A DNA stretch of 64,000 nt from Schistocephalus solidus (Eukaryota > Platyhelminthes > Cestoda > Diphyllobothriidea > Diphyllobothriidae). Below the pieces are notes generated by a model. The model saw only the letters and a list, made by a program, of their open reading frames with translations, did not search any database and was not told the DNA's origin. Positions 1 through 11,805 of the stretch are shown in pieces. A program made the position numbers and the translations under genes. Location of the stretch: positions 1 to 64,000 of the forward strand of contig WEDG01000713.1 in the NCBI GenBank assembly GCA_017591395.1, read 5' to 3'. Within the stretch, counting starts at the first letter, position 1; each line of letters begins with the position of its first letter.

Positions 1-483
1 CTGGTCGGTCACTTGCGAATACATCGTACAGAGACCGGTGAGCCAGTGCCTGAGCACCATCACACAGCAGAGATCGTCGCCTCCACTGCCCTCACTGTCC
101 TCGCGCATTCACTCATCGCATGGGCCTATTCGGTCACATGCGCATCCATGACAGCGGAATACACCACAATGCCGACAACACCGATACACCATGCACACCC
201 TCCGCTCCTGCCATTCTTAGCGCCCCTGACACCCCCCACTACCATGAATGACATCCCCCAGCCTCTACCGATTTCTCCTGCCCACACTGCGCCCGCAACT
301 TCAACTCACGCATCGGCCTGGTCGGTCACCCTGCGAATCCATCGCACGGAGGCTGGTGAACCAGTGCCTGGGGCTCCGACATACAGTCGACGCGCCCGCC
401 TTCACTGCCCTCACTGCTCCTGCACATTTACACACCGCATGGGCCTATTAGGACACATGCGCCTCCACGACAACCTCCGGTAA
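1..483 (+). mobile_element. Zinc-finger C-terminal tail of an RTE-like retrotransposon ORF (family A, broken)
   Basis: This is the 3' end of a retrotransposon protein that starts left of the window. Four C2H2 fingers can be read. The first is cut by the window edge (GLVGHLRIH type, 1-27). The second is complete at 87-149 (CPHC..H..H), the third at 279-340 and the fourth at 402-462, followed by a TAA stop. The reading frame changes twice. About one base is lost near 57-66, comparing the linker with its repeat at 364-400, and one extra C sits in a run at 328-330, just after the third finger's first His. The repeating linker EPVPGAPTYSRRARLHCPHC occurs between fingers. Tapeworm proteins of this type have an endonuclease and reverse transcriptase upstream of the fingers, so nucleic-acid binding by the tail is likely. 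Sure of the family, sure that this copy is broken. Confidence 0.85.
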
Positions 484-584
484 ACCACCGGAGGCTAAGC
501 TACATCAGCGCACACTACCTACACCAATACATCGACAACACCCTCACAATCACCATTTACCAGAGTATATCACGGTTTCTAGAA

Positions 585-1925
585 ACTGTGGCTGGAAGGC
601 TGCCAATCTGACGCTTCCACCAGACCACGCCGTCGGCTCAGTGTATGTGCTGTGTGTGTCGAGTGGCTGACCAGTGGACTGGGAGTCAGACGGCGATGGC
701 TGCTCCATATCCCCTGAGTTTGTGAATCCTGGTGTGTGCGTTATGGGGGCCAGGTCGTGCTGTGGCGCGCGAAGACGGGTACGCCGATCCGTCGCTAATG
801 CTTCACTCCCACATCAGGCAACTGACCGGCTCGGACAGTAGTCTGACTGTGGGGTGGGGAGAGAGTGAGGTCGACAGCTCAGCGCATATTCCTCACTATA
901 AAACAATCTGACGCGCTTGAAACTATCACGGTGCGCTAAAAGCCGTGGCTTGGAAGGTTGCCAACTGACGGGATAACTCGGACCGCGTGGTCAGCCCAAT
1001 GTGTGTTTTGTGTGGAGTGGCTGACTGGCGGACTGAGAGTCAGGCTGCAATGGCTCCTTCTTAATGTGGTCTTTATGGCACTCCCACTCTGTGGGATCCG
1101 AGCCAGGTGTGGTGGCACGCCCAGGGGCGGCTCCGGCCGCGCCAGCCACCTGTGCTCTCTCCCATCTCCGGTCTTCTTGACTGTGCCGCGAGACCGGGCT
1201 CAGGTGGGGAGGAGAAGAGAGTGCGGTAACGTTGAGTGCCGCGGTTGGAAGGTTGCCAACTGACAATTACACTCAGACCTCGCAGTTAGTCCAATGTGTG
1301 TTGTGTGGAGTGGCTGACTGGTGGTCTGAGAGTCAGGCTGCGATGGCTCCTTCTTAACGTGACTTCGGCTATCTCACACATGTGAGATGTAAGCCGTTCA
1401 ACCCCCGTTGTGTGAAATCCTGGTGCTTGTGTTTGGGCCAGGTCGTGTACGTAGTACACGTAGACGAGGTCACCAGCAGCTGCGCTCGCTTCGCATCAGA
1501 CAACTGACCGGCTCGGACAGTGGTCTGACTGCGGGGTTGGGGAGAGAGTGAGGTCGACAGCTCAGCGCATGTTCCTCACTATAAACAATCTGACGCGCTT
1601 GAAACTATCACGGTGCGCCAAAAGCCGTGGCTTGGAAGGTTGCCAACTGACGGGATAACTCGGACCGCGTGGTCAGCCCAATGTGTGTTTTTTGTGGAGT
1701 GGCTGACTGGCGGACTGAGAGTCAGGCTGCAATGGCTCCTTCTTAATGTGGCCTTTATGGCACTCCACCCGTGGGATCCGAGCCAGGTGTGGTGGCACGC
1801 CCAGGGGCGGCTCCGGCCGCGCCAGCCACCTGCGCCCTCTCCCATCTCCGGTCTTCTTGACTCTGTCTTGACACCGGGCTCAGGTGGGGAGGAGGAGAGA
1901 GTGCGGTAGCTGCAGCGCAAGGCTA
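585..1925 (+). repeat. Tandem array: two copies of a 682-bp dimeric unit downstream of the zinc-finger tail
   Basis: Four related blocks begin near 585, 941, 1240 and 1623. Blocks 1 and 3 match each other and blocks 2 and 4 match each other at a constant offset of 682 bp (for example CAACTGACCGGCTCGGACAG at 819 and 1501; AGCCGTGGCTTGGAAGG at 941 and 1623). All four share a core of about 140 bp containing GGAGTGGCTGACTGG and GAGAGTCAGG. Open frames inside it are by-products of high GC and look alike in each unit, so I do not call genes. A diverged copy follows another zinc-finger remnant near 37.2-37.74 kb, which ties the array to family A. Confidence 0.85.
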
Positions 1926-2021
1926 CTATCACTTAAAACTAATTCACGCGCAAGTCATCGTCCCCGCACCACCTGGTGTGGAGCATACGGTGGACCCGTC
2001 GAAATCGACGGTCGAACTGCC

Positions 2022-2052
<31 letters not shown>

Positions 2053-2644
2053 TAGGGTACTAGTTAGGGCAGCACCACACAGCTAGCATTTGGTCGCTCC
2101 ATTTGTCTCGTACAGGTGGTGAATGCTCCTGTGGCCGCTCTAACTGGTACCCAACTCTCACCTGTGGCTCCTCGAAGTTGGGTACTTCCCAGCGGCCACA
2201 CCCCGGGCAACCGTCACGACCGGCGGGCTAAACCAGGTGAGGGTCTCCGGTGTTGTGTGTGCCTCCACACCCGGTATGTCTGACTCCCCGAACTTCCCAC
2301 CTCCCCCTCTCAAAAAGTCCTACGGTGGGGGCGACAGCAACCCCGTAGGCGGCCCAGACTAACTCGGGTCGTTCTTCCACCAAACCAAAACCGTGACCCA
2401 TAGTGCAGTTTGGCAGCAGTCTGGGATGTCCCATCAGCCCTATTTATGAAAGATTTGCTTGCCTCCTCGCGGAGAAGGGGCTAGAAAATGTGCCCTTAAC
2501 AAATGCTGGTTATCACGTCTTCTGCAACCGGCCGCGGCTCGCAGATCGCAAAATACGCGGTCGTAAAACTCAAACAAACAACAATACCCCCGTCCCCATC
2601 CCCCTCGCCATACTCTCCAGGTTGCTCGGGTGAGTCCATTCACA
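1926..2644 (+). other. Leader region between the tandem array and the family A coding region
   Basis: No gene is recognised. It holds a short perfect hairpin near 1996-2012 (CCGTCGA..TCGACGG), a GT microsatellite at 2022-2048, and GC-rich unique sequence leading to the endonuclease region. It is probably the 5' untranslated part of the element that follows. Confidence 0.4.
2022..2048 (+). repeat. (GT)n microsatellite
   Basis: An almost uninterrupted GT dinucleotide run, then a G-rich end. Confidence 0.9.
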
Positions 2645-5597
2645 CTAGCAGCCTGGAATGTTCGTTCCCTTTAGACAATCCTAGGAGCAACCGGCCGGAA
2701 CGGAGGACGGCGCTAGTCGCTCGGGAACTGGCGCGCTACAAGGTGGACATTGCTGCTCTCAGCGAGACCCGATTCTCTGAGCAGGGTCAGCTGGAGGAGG
2801 TGGGGCCGCTACACTTTCTTCTGGAGCGGCCGGCCAAAGGCAGAGCGACGCGACGCTGGTGTTGCCTTTGCCATCCGTAACGACATCGGGACGTCTGCCC
2901 TGTCTGCCGCAGGGTATCAATGATCGCCTGATGAGCCTCCGCCTGCCTCTTCGGGGAGACCAGTTCGCCACCATCATCAGCGCCTACGCTCCCCCAATGA
3001 CGAGCTCTGATGCGGCGAAGGACAAATTCTACGAGGACCTGCACGCCTTGCTGGCGACTGTGCCGAAAGAGGACAAGTTAATTGTCCTTGGTGACTTTCA
3101 ATGCCCGCGTCGGGACGGACCACGCTGCCTGGCAGGGAGTGCTGGGTCCCCACGGTCTCGGTAGCTGCAACGATACGGCCTCTCTTCTGCGCACGTGTGC
3201 GGAACACCGTCTCCCTGCTGACCAACACCTTCTTCCGCCTTCCGACGCGGGAGAAGGCCACGTGGATGCACCCTCGGTCGCGGCGCTGGCATCTGCTGGA
3301 CTATGTTCTCGTCCGGAGGCGAGATCGACAGGACGTGCTGGTAACCAAGGCGATCCGCGATGCCGATGGTTGGACAGATCACCGCCTCGTCATCTCCCCA
3401 GATGAGGCTCCGACTGCAACCCCCGACGAAGGCCCCAAGGTAAGAGGCCGCCATGTAAGTTAAATACTCTTTTATTAAATTTGCCTGCTCACCGTTTTGA
3501 TTTCAGCAACCAAATAACCGAGAAACTGGAGGACCTGCATGCTCCAGATGATAACGCTACCGTGGAGACACGATGGTGTCAACTGCGAAATGTCATCCAG
3601 TCCACCGCCCTCGATGTACTCGGACGCGCACACCGTCGACACCAGGACTGGTTTGACGACAATGACGCCGACATCAGCAACTTACTCGCGGAGAAGAATA
3701 GACTACACAAAGCCTACATGGACCTTCGGACTGACGCCACCAAAGCAGCTTTTTCAGATGCCGGCGCCTTGTACAACAACGGCTGCGGGAGATGCAGGAT
3801 GCCTGGATGATCCGAAAGGCTGAGGAAATCCAGGGTATGCGGACCGCAATGAAATGAAAAACTTTTTCAAAGCCATCAAGGCCATCTACGGCCCGTGTAT
3901 CAAGGGGTCCGCACCGCTGCTCAGCTCTGACGGCACAACACTGCTGACAGAGAAATCGCAAATTCTGAAGCGCTGGGCCGAGCACTTCAGAAGTGTCCTT
4001 AATTGCTCATCAGCCATCTCCGATGCTGCCATTGACCGGCTCCCTCAAGTGGACACGAACAATGACCTGGATCTGCCGCCTTCCCTACCAGAAACCATCC
4101 GGGCCGTGCAGCAGATTTCCAGCGGTAAAGCACCGGGATCCGACGCAATCCCACCGGAAGTCTACAAGCACGGTGGGCCCCGGCTGATGGCAGAACTCAC
4201 AACACTCTTCCAGGAGATGTGGCGCCAAGGACAAGTTCCTCAGGATTTCAAAGACGCGACCATCGTCCATCTCTACAAACGGAAGGGGAACCGGCAACTC
4301 TGTGATAATCACAGAGGCATCTCGTTGCTCAACATCGCCGGGAAGATCTTCGCCCGTATCCTTCTCAATCGTCTTAACGGTCACCTAGAGCAGGGCCTGC
4401 TCCCGAAAAGCCAATGTGGCTTCCGCCGACACCGCGGAACAACCGATATGATCTTTGCCGCCCGCCAGCTACAAGAGAAGTGTCAGGAGATGCGAACTCA
4501 CCTATACACTACCTTCGTGGATCTAACGAAAGCCTTTGACACGGTGAATCGTGACGGACTGTGGAAAGTCATGCAGAATTTGGTTGTCCTGAGCGGTTCA
4601 CGCACATGGTGCGTCAGCTTCATGACGGGATGACGGCGCGCGTCACTGACAACGGACGGTATCCGAAGCATTCGCAGTGACCAACGGAGTGAAGGGCTGC
4701 GTACTGGCCCCCCACCCTCTTCAGTCTCATGTTCTCGGCTATGCTGATGGACGCCTACCGTGATGAGCAGCCTGGTATCCGCATCGCCTACAGAACTGAC
4801 GGGCACCTTCTCAACAGTCGGCGTATGCAGGCTCCAACGCGCGTGTCTACGACTACAGTCCATGACTTGCTCTTCGCGGACGACTGCGCCCCTTAACACC
4901 GTGACGGAGGAGGACATGCAAAGGAGCATGGACCTTTTCGCCGAAGGCTGCGCCGATTTGCGGATTAACAATCAGTACAGCCAAAACGGTTGTCATGCAC
5001 CAGCCGCCACCCAGCGCGGAATACAATGCTCCTCGAATCAATGTCAACGGTGCTCAACTCAAAAACGTGGAAACCTTTCGCTTATCTAGGAAGCACGATG
5101 TCGCGCAACACGAGAATCGATGACGAGGTTGCCCAACGGATCTCCAAAGCTAGTCAGGCCTTTCGGCCGGCTGCAGGCCTCCGTGTGGAATCGCCACGGT
5201 ATTCACCTGAACACCAAACTGAAGATGTACAAGGCCGTCGTCTTGTCGACACTCCTTTACGGAGGAGACCTGACCGTCTACTCGAACCAAGCCAGGAAGC
5301 TGAATCACTTTCATCTCAGCTGCCTCCGCAGAATACTGAAGCTGAGATGGCAAAGACAGGATCCCGGACACGGAAGTCCTGAGCGGACCGGAATCCTCAG
5401 CATCCATGCCATGCTGAGGCAGTGCAACTGCGATGGAGCGGCCACCTGGTAAGAATGGACGACGAGCGACTACCCAAACGACTTTTTCTACGGTGATGTC
5501 GCTACGGGTTCTCGCGGCAGGGAGGTCAAAAACGACGCTACAAGGACACTTTGAAGACATCGCTGAAGCAACTGCAAATCAACTCGGCGACCTGTAA
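2645..5597 (+). mobile_element. RTE-like non-LTR retrotransposon, endonuclease plus reverse transcriptase, many frameshifts (family A copy 1)
   Basis: The order is that of a single-ORF non-LTR element. An APE-type endonuclease begins with the AWNVRS motif near 2648. It continues with SETRF (about 2760), VLGDF (about 3085) and DGWTDHRLV (about 3366). A linker follows, and then a reverse transcriptase at about 3850-5450. RT landmarks are QISSGKAPGSDAIPPEVYK (about 4110), the finger/palm stretch CGFRRHRGTTDMI (about 4417), motif A FVDLTKAFDTVN (about 4516) and the catalytic FADD at 4873-4884. The protein is spread over all three frames by small indels, for example near 2670, 2800, 3095, 3785, 4585 and 4960. 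Similarity stops at 5597, just after QLQINSATW, so the zinc-finger tail seen in other copies is missing. The copy is dead. The clade name RTE is inferred from the domain plan. Confidence 0.88.
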
Positions 5598-5856
5598 ACT
5601 TAACCACAACCCTAATAAAACACTAACCGTAAGTTGAAACCTTGGTACAGATCTAACCACAAGCATAAACGCTAGCCAAAACTCTTACTCGAAGTTCGAA
5701 CTGAACAAAAGGCCTAATCTGAAAAACACAGTCAACTGTTACCGTATTTGTAAAATTAGTCCTAGAAACAACCGTAATTTCCAGAAATAATGGAACCAAC
5801 GCAAACCTGTAAAACAAAACCTTGCAAATCAAGACGCTATCTCCAACCCCTCGGGA
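5598..5856. other. No gene recognised
   Basis: AC-rich sequence with scattered ACCNTAA-like words that begins exactly where family A similarity ends. I see no coding signal. Confidence 0.4.
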
Positions 5857-6330
5857 GAATATGGAGCAATGGCTTATCAGGCACACCGCATGCCACAGCG
5901 AGAATCAAAACAACACCTGCACTAACCCTACCCGCAGCCGAGGCCCTTGGTCCAAACCCAAACATTCTCACCGGCACATGAGGCTACCCGAATGCAAACG
6001 AACGCATGACTGCACAGAACAGTGGGCAGCACCACCTCTATTCCAAAACCCCGAAACCCCCTACCGAAACAGTGGCCTAGCCAAGCCCGGCCGAATGCAT
6101 CGCTGCGCAGCACAGCAGGCGGCAAACTGCAAAGAGAACCCAGCCGATGACTTATCGATCAGACCGTACGCTGCAGTGGGATTCAAACAACAGCTGCACT
6201 AACCTTACCCCCATGCCATGCCCTTGTTCCATACCCCAACATTCTCACTGGTCACATGAGTGTACCCGAATGCCAATGAACTCAGGACTGGACAGAATAT
6301 GGGGCAGCAGTCCCACGATCAGTCCGGTCA
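5857..6330. repeat. Imperfect 277-bp tandem repeat
   Basis: Matching words recur at a constant offset of 277 bp: CTGCACTAACC at 5917 and 6194, AACATTCTCAC at 5961 and 6238, and ACATGAG..TACCCGAATGC downstream of each. The unit may itself be composite, because a shortened version starts near 6016. Confidence 0.7.
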
Positions 6331-8999
6331 CCTTCAGCTTTACAAGACAACCTACTGTAAGCAGTCAAGTAGCAAAAAATCGGTTTTAATTGGGACCTGG
6401 CTAATGTGCTTCCACCGTTTTTTTAGATGCGTACTCTATGATTGAATGGCTCATTTTTGGTGGTTTCCTAACTTTTCAATCTGCTCTAGAATAGTGCTGG
6501 ATATTTTCCTAAGATTTTTAAGGATGTATAAACTTCCAAGTATGAAGTTCAGGAAAAAAACCACGCAGTCGTTTGTAGTCTTCAAAGAAATCTTTGAGAA
6601 AACCTGTCAAGTAGAGGGCCTTGTTCAGAAAGGGAGAAGATTGCAGAGCATTGTTGAAGACGAATTTGAGATATATTTCATAGGCGCAAATTTAAAGGAA
6701 TAAGCATTGCATCTGATCCTCGTTGATTCGGTAGTGCAGGGAGAACTGGTGTTCAAAACGAGACATAGCGTGAACTCCAATGTTCCCGTTAAGGCTGCAG
6801 AAGGGCTGTCTGATGATGATGGTATCGTGTGCACAAACTGGAATATTGGCTTCTCAAAGTTGCAACGGTGTCCAGTGGATCAATATACCACAAAACGTGA
6901 AGGTCCACAGAGGTCAAAAATTTAAATCCAAATACGAAGGTTGCGCCTGTCTTGTGCCCTTGAATATTGAGACATTTATCTCTATCGGTTTTATTTTGAT
7001 TTTCTATGGGTGTGTGGTGCTTTACTTGATGTAGTGTTCTGCGACTGTTCGCTGGTGATGCATGATGTAGAGATAACGCCCAGTTTCTGTGCAGAATACC
7101 GCTCTTTGATCGGTTTTAACTTTCGATAGCGCAGTTTTTGCTTGACATTTGCTTAGGTTTGGTCCGCTTTGACTGACGCTCTGGCTAAAGCTATCTTTGT
7201 GGGATGCCCTGAGACGCTTCTTCATTTTCTGAGATCTCTGACGGTGTCCATCTTTCCATACTAGAGATTGTTTAACGGTAACACCGAGCCCTGTAGACGC
7301 GGCGTCTCCTTCCTTATTGGATGTACTGGCTGAGGAAGCTGTGTATGCGCATTTGCATTTGTTCCTTTCATGTTCCATGGTTATGGATTGCTTCTCTTCG
7401 GGTAAAATGCAAGAATGTATCTTTAAATTCCCTTTATTCATCTTTACACTTCGTCCTCGTACTGGACATCCACGAACTTATTAAACCCTTTGTCTTTTTG
7501 GCGGGAGGTGACTTTAAGGAGACATGTCTGGAGGTGAAGTCGTTCGTATTATGACTCGTGTTTAATCCATAATTTAAATTTAAATCAGCGAGTTTGTCAT
7601 GCGGCAATAGCTAAATCGTATCCCCATCGTTTCCCACACATTGGTGCTCTGATTTAAACCTCGGTAGTGCCACGTATTCTTCACTATTCCCGAAGGGTAT
7701 ATTTTTGACTTATATGATAGATCGCAAAAACGATCAAGGATGTTAAAGTTATGGGAAAAAGTTTTTAGCAGGCCCAATTATTTAAATAAAATATCAAAAT
7801 GACTCAGCCCTTTGTAGACTGGAAGTGCTCGTAGAGCTGCTGGCGAGAAGTGCACAGCAGGAGGATATCAGTCGTTTCCCCTGCTGGCCACCAGTAAGCT
7901 TCTGAGGATGAAGATTATATCGAGGAGAATCCAAAGCTTAATAAATAAGGTCCACAAGAGTGACCATTAGACTGAAATCTCGAAAGGAGTAAACTCCTCG
8001 CAGGTCGAAAATTTTAAACCGAATTCAAAAGGCGCGTGCAAGGAGGTGGGTTATGTTGGTTAGCTTTACTTCATGATTTCAATTTATGTGTATTTTACCT
8101 CTTCAAATTTTATGTACAATGTTTCACGTTTTTTATGTTGTCTGTGTATATTTGCACTTATAATTTCGATTGCACTTAAAGAGCATCAACAAGAGATACG
8201 CCCGTAATCCTCCAGATATATATTATACAATAACAGTGGCAATAAGTCATACCACTAGCAGTTGGAGAAAGCCTTACAGAACGCATTCCGAAAGCCTATG
8301 ACCGGCTGTAGAAGCGTAAGCTGAACGCCTCAAATTCTGTTACAGAACAGGGTTATTAACCATCACTAATTTGAATGAACTGTGTACTCTCCTCTCTGTC
8401 TTTGTGCGCCGTACCTGAAGCCATGTATTTTAGGCTTATCTGCGCGCAGGAATATCGATTGTGCGCGCCGTCATACGCTGACGCATAAGGCCGTGCTCAA
8501 GATTACAGAGGAATATCGAGTTTTCCCTTGCCGAAATGTTTTCGCCCGGTGTAGCCAACTCACGTGCATAAATGGTGCCATAGGCTGAAAAGTTGGCTAG
8601 CCATGCCTGGGCGTACTAAATGTGGGAAACAACTAAGGTTGGGGGTTGTTGGTATGGCCGTTAAGTCTGACTGGAATAAGGCTGCATAGTGCATAAACTT
8701 CCGAATTGTAAAAACGTACCGCGCTGACTTCTTATAACGACTCCTTTAACAGATTTAAATTCAGTTACTTAAGTTCGCCAATGATACGGTATTTTACCAC
8801 AGTTTTCGGTTTCCCATGGCAACTCCGAGACTTCTCCTCGTATAAGTTGGTAATAAACTTTCCGAATGCTACTCTTCCGCCTATCAGGCAGACTTTGTTT
8901 GGAACACATTGAATAATCCAAGTGTAAGACAATTTTCTCACTTTACCCTATCGGTGGTAGCTCCTTTAGTCTGGACACGTTCCCTCATCTTCTCCCCAA
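6331..8999. other. No gene recognised; AT-rich
   Basis: Several open stretches exist. The longest is a minus-strand one at 7441-7022 of 139 residues, rich in Ser, Lys and Gln. None shows a domain, a conserved motif or a convincing pair of splice sites. This may be old mobile DNA beyond recognition. Confidence 0.4.
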
Positions 9000-9620
9000 G
9001 AAAAATTGTTATTTTCCTGCCCTAGTCCAGGTTCCGAAAGTGACTTTCTGGTAGAGGATTTTGTCCAAACTCCACTGCTTTTGCAGTTGTATGTTGTTTG
9101 TCCTGGATGCCAGAGTTAGAAGAATACGTTGTATTCTTGACTATAGGAATGCTCTGTTGATTATTTCTTGTCTCTCCTGTGGTTTTATTCTGGAGTTGTC
9201 TTCGCTGCATTGGTGTTAAGTCTGGACCAAGGAAAGATTTAAGAGTTTGGAAACTTTTGTTTAATGCAGGGTTATTTAAGCATCATTTCAACCTCAGTTT
9301 GGATAAAGAATGTCACTAATACTGGTCTATTGTGACTTTTATAGTTGAGTCTTTTGATGGAAGCTATTTGGCTCTTAAGGCCACAGGAGTGTAAAGATTG
9401 ATGGATGGCTGGCTTTGGTTTTATAGCTTGTGGGAAATTGTGTATAATAATATTTATTCTACGTTTTGATCTATCGACAACTTCAGAGGAAATCAAATGT
9501 ACGATAGACTCTATTTATGGAAAGCTGGTGAGGTTATTTGTAAATGAATTTGCATCAAACAGAGAATCGAGGATCGTAAATAGAGATTCTCGTTTCTCTA
9601 AAAACTGCTGTATACGCGAG
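9000..9620 (-). mobile_element. ORF1 fragment of a CR1/Jockey-like retrotransposon (family C copy i)
   Basis: Read on the minus strand from about 9590, the translation contains ESIVHLISSEVVDRSKRR and then INIIIHNFP, the usual start of the nucleic-acid-binding core of non-LTR ORF1 proteins. The C-terminal stretch FLGPDLTPMQRRQLQN reads from about 9240. A TAA interrupts the frame near 9270. The fragment aligns with the ORF1 remnant at 13150-12495 (DSLVHLVASEALPDRN; RLSLRNKNPPILVKLF), which defines the family. No endonuclease or RT follows directly on this strand, so it is an isolated 5' piece. Confidence 0.6.
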
Positions 9621-9989
9621 ATGGTATAGACATCGATTTTATCGATAGTCACTTTTGTGTCAATCGTTGTTTAAGCTTTGATTTGATGGAAGTGTAGTAG
9701 GCTTTGCATGTTTTTTACAACGCAGCTAAGAAACTAATATAGCAAAATATTTTTGATAAGCGTGTTCACAAACTTCAAATACTATTCAACTGTTTATTTA
9801 TTATAGTGCTTAATGTTTCCCACAGGTAAGATTTTAGTTTATTTCGTTGAGGCGAAGTTTTGTGCAGTGATTAATGATCGAAATATCAGAACGCCAGGTT
9901 AAGAGCGAATTTCAGAAGAAAAGTTGTCTTCTAAATTATAAATAGTTTATTGATAAATCGCTTCTTGGGCACCTTCCCTGTCCCTGGAA

Positions 9990-10620
9990 CGCATGAGAAA
10001 AAATAAAATATAGTTCTCTTTTCCGTGACCACTTTAGCTGCGTTTTGGGTGTATGCTTAGACTGCAGTGTTCGAAATGGGGAGTTTGTTTTAAGTGAAAA
10101 AAACCTACCTTCAAAGGTTTAATAATATCTGAATATGCAATAAAGCAGCTATACAGAATGCATATGAATGTTTCATGGTAAGAATTTTTAGGGCCAGAAT
10201 AATCTTTTATGCAATTTCGCGACTATTCATTCGACTGAGGTAGAAACATCTGCGGTTGATTGGAAGGGTAATCGCTTCCAATCAGATGCGAGTACAGTCG
10301 ATTCTGGTGTGCGGTAGGCTGACTAATCGGATTTCGTTGTACTGATCGCTTAAAGGTGGAAATGGATTAGGGGCAATAAGAGTTCTACGGCAAGAAAATT
10401 GTCATTACTGTTTAACAGTCATCGTAGTGTGTTTGATAAAAAGTGATGATTATGTTTTATCTAGTTTAATGAAACGGCTATTCCCTGCAGGCTTATTGAG
10501 GGGAGATTGAGGGCTCATATATGAACTCTCAAGCTCTGAGTTTTTTTTGAAATAGTTGCTAGTGTGACTAACTGATGAGATAATTATCGGTGTCTGCTAA
10601 GTTCGTCATGGATATGAGAA
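9990..10620. repeat. Dispersed repeat, family E copy 1
   Basis: About 600 bp aligns in the same direction with 44190-44795. Shared words include CCACTTTAGCT, AGTTTGTTTTAA with AAAAAAACCT, CATTCGAC.GAGGTAGA, CCAATCAGATG.GAGT and GCTTATTG, in the same order and similar spacing. There is no coding capacity in either copy. The nature of the repeat is unknown. Confidence 0.65.
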
Positions 10621-11389
10621 GAATATAAAAGGGAATCAAGGTATTAGTTAGTGTCAATTTAGTATGCCCTGTGTTTGATCCAGAAGGTTTTGGACCAAGG
10701 ACGATTAGGAGAGCCTGTTGCTCAGGTGAACTTATATCTAGCGGAGCGATATATAAATGAAACTGAAAGCTGTAATTGTCTGCAGAGCTAAAGACAAATG
10801 AGCGCAGTTTTTGAAGCGCTGCCTTCATTCAACCGCTTAGGCATCAGGTTTGTCGCCCATCTGAGTTATAGAGATCACACATGATGCCAAAATGCAAAAA
10901 AATATGCTTATAACAGGCTGGGACAAAAAAACTAAATTTCACAATTAGTTTTAAAACATATACCTTAATCATCATAAAGTTATATATAAAATAACGATGG
11001 TATGGGAAAACATTTGAAAATGTGCAATTAACCCAAATTTCTTTATTATTTTAATGGCTGAAAAAACTGCTTTTTAAATAATGGACATGTATAACTTTAA
11101 GGTGGTTGCCTGTGCAAAAAGAGAGAATAGGGAGTCCTTAGTCTCGTAGGTCACTTACCATCTATGGCTTGCTCATACCCAGAAAGTGTACTACAAAACC
11201 CGGTGATTAGTCCTCTAAGCAAATTCATCCTCTCCATGTGCATTTTAGGTCATCGTAGAAGGTTAAGAAATGGACGCAAAAAAATTACCAAAAGAAGGCT
11301 CTTATCGGAATATCCAGTTCCAGTGAAACGGCTATCACCGTCAGTGGGAGCACATATGACGCATGCAAATTTGAAATTGTAGATTGATT
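10621..11389. other. No gene recognised
   Basis: AT-rich. A short word block near 11305-11350 (CCAGTTC.AGTGAAA.GGCTATC) recurs near 13750-13790, so at least part is repetitive. Confidence 0.4.
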
Positions 11390-11805
11390 GTTACAAGCAG
11401 AGTCGGAATTTAAGGGATGGGTCAAAGGATTCAGTAACACATAAATCATCGGGCATTAATTCGAGGGCAATGGCTCTTATTCGGAGAAGACAACCCCCAC
11501 CACGCTTTCTAATGCAGTTTTGACGGTGGAGATCATACTGGTATATGACAAGCAAAGAGTCGGAAAGTAAGGGATGGGTCCAAGATTCAGGTACACATAA
11601 AACATCGGGCATTAACTCGAAAGCAATGGCTCTCAGTCGGACCATCTTACTTAAAGCAGATCTAGCATTAAGTAATATGTCATCTAGCGTATTTCGTGTA
11701 TCCAAACTTGGGTTGTCGTTATTTATAAAAAAAATGGAGGTGGGTAATCAAGCTGGAAGTTATTGTGGTTTGGTGGGTAACTGCCACGCGCACCAGAACT
11801 ATTGA
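11390..11805 (-). mobile_element. Start of the endonuclease of family C copy ii, with an internal duplication
   Basis: On the minus strand the translation begins NARSALSKMVRLRAIAFELM, then PDVLCV.ESWTHP.LSDS and KRGGGCLL. These are the first conserved blocks of an APE-type endonuclease (the N-A-R-S and T-E-S-W blocks and the G-G-G-V position). The 3' part of this block is duplicated: 11395-11490 repeats 11555-11640. The element breaks off at 11390, so the rest of the endonuclease and the RT are missing. The homologous block of copy iv lies at 18560-18350. The linker GGAAGTTATTGTGGTTTGG is found upstream in both copies (about 11754 and 18630). Confidence 0.72.

Noticed and set aside
958..1932. 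Open reading frames of 90-117 residues on both strands in the tandem array
   Set aside because: They repeat with the units, occur on both strands in GC-rich DNA and show no domain.
3440..3506. Intron inside the retrotransposon ORF (AAG|GTAAGA ... GATTTCAG)
   Set aside because: The stretch reads through as protein (GKRPP..KLNTLLLNLPAHRFDFSNQ) and joins the same linker that other tapeworm copies code for, so the splice-like signals are chance.
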